Below are positions 58,291 to 64,000 of a stretch of DNA of 64,000 bases, piece by piece. Positions within the stretch are counted from its first letter, which is position 1. Every line of letters begins with the position of its first letter. The notes below the pieces were generated by a model. It made no database searches. It worked only from the letters and a program-made list of their open reading frames with translations, and was not told the origin of the DNA. Source of the DNA: Schistosoma haematobium (Eukaryota; Platyhelminthes; Trematoda; Strigeidida; Schistosomatidae); contig NC_067197.1 of NCBI RefSeq assembly GCF_000699445.3, positions 12,282,152 to 12,346,151 of the forward strand. Direction: 5' to 3'. The position numbers and the translations under genes are program-made.

Positions 58291-58612
58291 GTACGGAATA
58301 ATGATTCCTTTGTACTTGTTGAATGCTTGGTTTTGAATTTCAGATACAATACATTCGTTTGTGCTTATCGAGTACTTCTTGATTAAATTACGTTATTCCT
58401 GGTATTCATAATTTGTATTTTAATTCAAATACCTCTAATTATCACATTTTGTACGAACTAATGATTTTTCTGTACTAGATTGCCTGCTCGTTACGAAATT
58501 CATATACATTACGTTCGTTTGTGATTATCTAGTTCTATCTGGCTTAAACTGCACTATTTAGGGAATTTCTAGTTAGTACGTTAATTCGATTAGTGCTGAT
58601 CATCATATTGGC
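58291..58612 (+). repeat. ~161-nt tandem repeat in LTR-element leader
   Basis: Two units: GTACGGAATAATGATTCC...GATACAATACATTCGTTTGTG and GTACGAACTAATGATTTTTC...ATATACATTACGTTCGTTTGTG, each followed by a TATCTAGTT/TATCGAGTA-type block. A third unit lies at 63004-63116. Placed between LTR and gag. Confidence 0.6.
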
Positions 58613-58663
58613 ATCACGGTGGAGCCTATGATTGAACAGTGAGATATACTTTCAAATTGGTAA

Positions 58664-59030
58664 GTTTTTGAGGATTGCATACAAAGATTTGAAATCTGGA
58701 CTATGAATAGGAAAGATGTTAGGGACAATGAAACTGTGGCTCATTTATTCACATTCATCGCAAAGGATGCCTACAGCCTACTAGAAACTTTGGCATTCCC
58801 AGAAAAGTTTATTTCAGCTCCCTGTACAACTCCCAAGGAACTACTATTAAATCAAGTGAAGTATGCTAGCTTCGAATGCCGTGAGAAAGTAAAATTTCAT
58901 AAACTGATTCGCCAAGACAACCCAAAGGCTCGAGAATTTATCCTTGAATTGTGTAAACAGGCTGCCAAGTGCAATTTCAGCAATTAACTTCATGTGCAGC
59001 TGCGTGATCGATTGACTGAGGGGATTAACA
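58664..59030 (+). pseudogene. gag fragment of an LTR retroelement, 5' part
   Basis: Frame 2 from about 58664 reads FEDCIQRFEIW, then AYSLLETLAFPEKFIS, REFILELCKQAAKCNF, a single TAA (58985-58987), then LHVQLRDRLTEGIN. Gag proteins of schistosome Gypsy-type elements have such a capsid region, judging from the conserved order FEIW ... YSLL ... LQLRDRL ... GI. The first ATG is at 58703, but codons before it fit the family. The ORF is cut at GIN by the AACA target site of the next element and resumes at 62667. No zinc knuckle is visible. Confidence 0.75.
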
Positions 59031-59446
59031 TGTAGTGGCATTGGACAATAGCCACACAATCCACAAAGCTGTGAACACGAGACTACTCAGAAAATAGATA
59101 TTCAATATTTAACTCGGGGAAATACCTAACAATGGAGAAGGCGCGGAGAATGAATTGAATGGACTGGAGTTGATCGAGTGGCATGGCTCGACCATTCAGG
59201 CGTGGTCCATCTGAATGTCACCTTATATCTTCTATTCATATTAAATATATTGTTCTTTCTCTAGCCTAACCTTGTTCTACATCATGTATTGGTAATTGAT
59301 GCGATACAGTTAGTTGGTGTAGTCGATGGTGTGACTTCCACGTAAGATCTTATAGATTAGGCAGTTATATCATGACAAATCTACAAATTTAGGATTAGGT
59401 CTATTATTAGAGCAGTACTAATATCGTAGTGGACCATAATTCTACA
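59031..59446 (+). repeat. 5' LTR of the LARD-like element
   Basis: TGTAG...CTACA. Contains the words TGACTTCCACGTAAGATCTT and GGATTAGGTCTATTATTAG shared with the old LTR at 57816. Orientation inferred from the primer site that follows. Confidence 0.92.
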
Positions 59447-62246
59447 TTGGTGAGCCCAACTAAATAAACGCAACCTATTGTTGTTAATCCTTATTTCCAC
59501 CTTAACCTTCTCAATCGGTTTTTGTTTTTGTAAACCCAGTATTCTAATAGTCCTTTGATTAGTGGTCACATATATTATCGTAATGTTATATCTATTAGTT
59601 CACATAACTTACTAGCTCAATCGATAACAAAAGTTGATCATCTATATAAACTAATTAGCTTTGATGGTTCGTTAACAAGCTTTAATAGCATTTACCTGCT
59701 TCAGCAACATAGACTTGTTTAAACATCAAGCTCTAGCAAATATAACCTGTAAATAGCGTAAATATGCATTGACTAGCGATGCAGTCAAGGACTAAATAGG
59801 TATCTGGATCTAACTCTCAGTGTTCCTTCACTTAACACCTCATCCTGTTTTAAACTGCACTATCCTGAATTATCTTTTCTTCCGACCACTGCCTGCCTAA
59901 TTTCATATTCTCGAGTTCCATTGTCAAACAACAGGGACACTTCTCCAAAAACATACGGTGAGTTTCAGCTATAAGTTTTCTGCAATCATAAGGTCATTTT
60001 CAGATGGTTCGTTCAATGACAACCACACAATTATCTGGATTCATTCGATTGTTGTGATCCGAGCGAGTGGCAAAAACCTCAACAGCATCAAGCACCCTGG
60101 AATTAATTGCCATACTACATGTTTTATTCTGGATGCTTTTGGATCAATACTACTCACGAATGGCGTTATATATGTCGTCCACTGAATAATCTAATTTTCA
60201 AAAATAATCCAGGCGAGTTTAACTATTTTACTGGACGATTTTTTGTACTTAACATGTATATGTTTTCCAGTTGCTTGTGCCATATATTTGTAAGTGTCTT
60301 TAGGCTAAATGCAGGAATTTCTTATGGAAAGTTTATAATGCGTTACATTCCTGCCTGAAGTTTCATAAGCAGTCTTGACTTTAAAATTACTTTTCCTGGT
60401 CATGTTCATTATTTTTAAATTGTCATATACGTCAAGAACCTGCATGTTAACCTGACCCATACACGCATTGCACTATATCTTCGTGTCTTCTAAATTTAGA
60501 AATCATCTGAATCGTCTTTAATATTTATCAATAAACCCATCATAGTCGTTGTTGCTAATCGTATTTGGGTTTATGAATTGGTTTATCATAGTAGCAGCCT
60601 AAAATGCAGACATAGTTTAGATAATTAGATTACAAATTTAGGTACTATCAACGGCACTATTCAAATAACTAAATCCCCAGGTAGCTGTTGACTAAACAAA
60701 CGTTTAAAATCAAAACTCCGTGGCCTACTAAAATTACCACTAAACGAATATTTCTGAATTGAAAATTATAATATAATTAGGCGTCTCGGATTCTGTAACA
60801 TTACAAATTTCTGATAATTTTGAATCACCTAGAGGAAAAATACCTATTTTTCCACTGGCTAATCCTCAATCAACACTATAACTAGTTAAATTTAATAGTT
60901 TCAGGATATCGTCATAAAGCATTGTCATGACAATCACGTAATATGATTGATAAAATTAATGGGACTATTAACAAAATCGGTCAGCAAATTGACTTATACT
61001 TATCACTAGTGTCGTTTTTCTTTTATCTTCATTCACTACAGATGATTACAGTATGTTTCTCTATCAGTTGCTCATTCAGTAAATATCTCAAAACCTTGTC
61101 AGTCTAATTGGAGGTTTAGCGACACAATAATGCATGCAAATAATCAGCATAAGCAGTCGAGCAAATCTCCTGCAAACTGAAAACATTAATGTCGAATTTA
61201 CCCCAACACTGACTAAGGTTCAAGCCATTATCATAGACATGAGTTGGGAGTGTACTCCCCTTGGTTACAACTTATGTTCTCCCTGATAATCACATGAGCA
61301 TCACTCACTATTAATCGTCTTGTAAAAACTTATTTAGCTAAATACATCTTGCAGCACCACATCACTTCGTAATATGACACATAAGCTTAACTGATTTCAA
61401 TAACTTATAATCACTATATCTCAATTAACTCGTATTTCGCCTTATGATAAACTGCATACTTGCAACTAACTTGTATGCACCATCAACCGGTAGGTATAAA
61501 TATAAATAAATATTCTATGGCAGATCGGAACATTGAGTCTGAACCATGTCTCATACGAATACAATCATGTTTAACGAATCGCTCTTAGTTATCTGTCCAA
61601 AATTCATACAATTATCATTCACGTATTTAAATTTTGTTGTGATAACCATTCATGCGTATTAGTAGTATTACTAAATTCTATCACGGTCAAGTAAAAATGA
61701 GGTCGAGGAAATCTCCCCGTAACTAAATAAACCGTATCAAACTAACTGGAACACTAGTTGGAATTCTTCCCCACGGTATACTTTTGTTCCTTCAGTTAGC
61801 CTACTAATAGAGATGCAATTGGAATTCAACTCTTATGGACAACTTACCGGCATAATCGTTATTTGATTTCATAATTTAAACCAAAACTAATATCAATATT
61901 AACATTTCTACAATATTCATTATTTTAATATTTCTAAACACAAAATAATTACTGCCTATAAGTTAAGTTATTAACACGCATCGTTTTATTATTATTATTG
62001 TAATCCCATTTTTTATAGTTCAAATAATCTTCAACCAAATTTTCATTTTAAGCGTGTTAATCATGAAAGCAGATATTTTAAGATTATTACATGTATTTCC
62101 CGACCAGATGCTGCCGTCTTTTTGATTTATCTTTCAGCTTATCAATACACGGAGGATCCTTATTATCCTTGGTAACCTCCGGCGCGCGACGATCCCATCC
62201 AATTTGGTATCGAACCAACATCACGTTGATTCTGGTGGGAGAGTAG
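59447..62246. other. internal region of the LARD-like element, non-coding
   Basis: 2.8 kb without retroviral-type domains. A stretch at about 60010-60185 has a more coding-like base composition (ORF ...VVIRASGKNLNSIKHPGIN...) and follows TTTTCAG, so it could be captured host sequence, but I recognise no protein. Confidence 0.5.
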
Positions 62247-62662
62247 TGTAGTGGCATTGGACAATAGCCACACAATCCACAAAGCTGTGAACACGAGACT
62301 ACTCAGAAAATAGATATTCAATATTTAACTCGGGGAAATACCTAACAATGGAGAAGGCGCGGAGAATGAATTGAATGGACTGGAGTTGATCGAGTGGCAT
62401 GGCTCGACCATGCAGGCGTGGTCCATCTGAATGTCACCTTATATCTTCTATTCATATTAAATATATTGTTCTTTCTCTAGCCTAACCTTGTTCTACATCA
62501 TGTATTGGTAATTGATGCGATACAGTTAGTTGGTGTAGTCGATGGTGTGACTTCCACGTAAGATCTTATAGATTAGGCAGTTATATCATGACAAATCTAC
62601 AAATTTAGGATTAGGTCTATTATTAGAGCAGTACTAATATCGTAGTGGACCATAATTCTACA
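62247..62662 (+). repeat. 3' LTR of the LARD-like element
   Basis: Same length as the 5' LTR with one visible base difference. Confidence 0.92.
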
Positions 62663-62875
62663 AACATACCAAATCTGGAAAAAAGCCCATTCAAATTACG
62701 AAGTGTTCTTTTCGAGATGCCAATAAATACCAAGTCTGCTACTACTGCAAAATTAAAAGACCGGAAGAGGATGGTAGAGAACGTCCCTCAGCGCAGAATT
62801 ATTGAATCGAACGCAAAGGAAACAATGATGACATTGCTTAAACAAAATAATCTTCGTGAAAGAATTCCTCTATAA
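62663..62875 (+). pseudogene. gag fragment, continuation after the insertion
   Basis: Taken up at the AACA site, the frame reads (GI)NIPNLEKSPF..., which fits the GINIP step expected after LRDRL in this gag family. It stays open for about 70 codons to 62875. The ATG at 62645 lies in the LTR and is not a real start. The later part does not clearly match gag and may be other sequence in frame. Confidence 0.5.
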
Positions 62876-64000
62876 TCTATGGGAGGTCTGATGAAACAGG
62901 TCAATAAATACAAATATACGATGAACCTGGGGAGAAGTACAATTGATCACAGGAAGTTGGATTCTCACTTAAGATATGGCGGATGTGGTATTTGATTTGT
63001 CGCATGCTACGAATTCCAGATACAATAGGTTCATTTGTCCTCATCTAGTTCTACTTGCTGTAAATTGCACTATTTAGGGAATTCCTAGTCAGCACAATAA
63101 TTCAGACACTCCTAATTATCATATCCGGACATCTCTCCGAAGTCACTCTCCTGTCCTTTCGGCTATTCCGCCTATGCATACTCAATATGAAACCGATACA
63201 TTTGCACATCATGCACACATCTATAAATCCTTTTGGTGTGCGTCATTCGTGTCGACCGACATAGGCTCTGTAGGTCTCTGGGGCGCACGCGCTGAACGTC
63301 CCGGATACTGGGGGAAATCGGATTTGCGCAGTGCACTCTGACACGGATACAAAACACGGATATGGTGAGGTGTTGGGATTGAATAAAAAATAACACTTTC
63401 ATAGTCGAAATTCATTCATTTAAATGCCCTACGATCCAAGATACTGCACATTTGCTGAACATTTCAGAAAAGCCAGATTTCATCACCCACAAAATTCAGC
63501 TTTACGTTCGAAGATCATTTTAATAGCCCATAAAGATGCTAATATAGTATGCTCTTATTACTTACGGTCCATAATTCAGTCGAACATGACAATTCAAAAC
63601 ACTGACTTCTGTTTTGGCCATTAAGTGTTACCTACGTGCTTTTCCACAAGGAAATACTATGATAAATGCCTGAGAGCTATTCACAGATCTCAGTTCTTCG
63701 ATGTAACAAGTAAGGACTAGGATGAACATGATTCAACCGTACAAAAACACGATAGACACAAGTCTTCGGTCAATTCACAGCCTAATCACACCCATATATT
63801 ATGGTCACTATCAAACTCACTGATTAGCACCTTCGTCAGACCATTTAGGTGTACTGATCATTTTGTATTGTAACGAGAAGCAATTTCCATCTGTAATCAC
63901 GTGTATTTACAACTCCATTGAGAAGTGAGTTGCTAATGTCAATCAAAACCAATATTTTATTTGGGAACAGGCAACCTATAAATCGACAATAAGCAGTGAT
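62876..64000. other. unidentified region with a third leader-repeat unit
   Basis: 63004-63116 matches the tandem units at 58291-58612 (GATACAATAGGTTCATTTGT, TGCACTATTTAGGGAATTCC). 63120-63420 is GC-richer with two overlapping minus ORFs (64 and 76 codons) and a plus ORF at 63424-63624 of 66 codons, none with a recognised domain. Confidence 0.35.

Larger units (their letters stand above)
59027..62666. mobile_element. young non-autonomous LTR element (LARD-like), TSD AACA
   Basis: 3.63 kb: 416-nt LTRs at 59031-59446 and 62247-62662, flanked by AACA on both sides (59027-59030, 62663-62666). The LTRs show a single difference on reading through (T versus G near 59195/62411). A primer-binding-like TTGGTGAGCCCAAC follows the 5' LTR after one base, and a purine-rich GGTGGGAGAG lies just before the 3' LTR. 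The 2.8-kb interior has no ORF over 83 codons and no gag, RT, RNase H or integrase motif. So it carries the cis signals only and must be moved by another element, presumably the relative whose old LTR lies at 57816. Confidence 0.9.

Noticed and set aside
62645..62875. ORF starting with ATG in the 3' LTR as a new gene
   Set aside because: The start lies in the LTR; the downstream frame is explained as the continuation of the interrupted gag.

Overview
This is a piece of AT-rich animal nuclear DNA, almost certainly from a blood fluke (Schistosoma or a close relative). The evidence is the mix of repeats: tRNA-headed SINE/satellite units with Sm-alpha-type hammerhead ribozymes, an RTE-clade (SR2-like) LINE with a (TAAG)n tail, a Penelope-like element with a GIY-YIG domain, and LTR elements with TGTAG...CTACA ends. 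Nothing looks bacterial, and I see no operon, CRISPR array, rRNA or ordinary tRNA gene. Most of the window is intronic or intergenic sequence filled with layered repeats. The only part that looks like host coding sequence with real support is one 174-nt exon on the minus strand at 35536-35709.

Layout. 0.2-9.8 kb: a 5'-truncated RTE copy, several SINEs (two folded back on themselves), a solo LTR (8744-9056) and two RTE 5'-end-only fragments. 9.84-13.08 kb: one essentially full-length RTE, EN+RT, broken by a single 1-nt frameshift. 14-33 kb: Sm-alpha and SINE copies, including an intact-looking hammerhead at 15739-15783 and a second at 22588-22632 (minus), RTE fragments, (AT)n tracts, a GC-rich block at 23748-24292 that is probably the 5' region of another retroelement, and an old long repeat (family E). 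33.4-39.05 kb: an inverted PLE 3' fragment, an RTE fragment, the orphan exon, then a PLE with direct terminal repeats whose RT-GIY-YIG reading frame carries one frameshift and one TAG. 39-57 kb: more SINE, RTE and LTR fragments, an inverted pair of a ~450-bp repeat (family F) and a solo LTR with 4-bp TSD inside a SINE. 57.8-63.1 kb: an old LTR and gag fragment interrupted by a young 3.6-kb non-autonomous LTR element (identical-length LTRs with one visible difference, AACA target duplication).

How it works together. The autonomous elements seen here (RTE LINE, PLE) are the kind of enzyme source that could mobilise short non-coding passengers. The hammerhead SINEs would make pol III transcripts (A and B boxes visible) that can cut themselves. 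The LTR element with no ORFs would depend on another element's proteins. A recurring oddity is a ~115-nt 5' module of the RTE that occurs five more times without the rest of the element and whose first hairpin shows compensatory base changes. It is the best candidate in this window for an undescribed structured RNA or SINE-like unit. All family names rest on reading motifs by eye, and no search was run.
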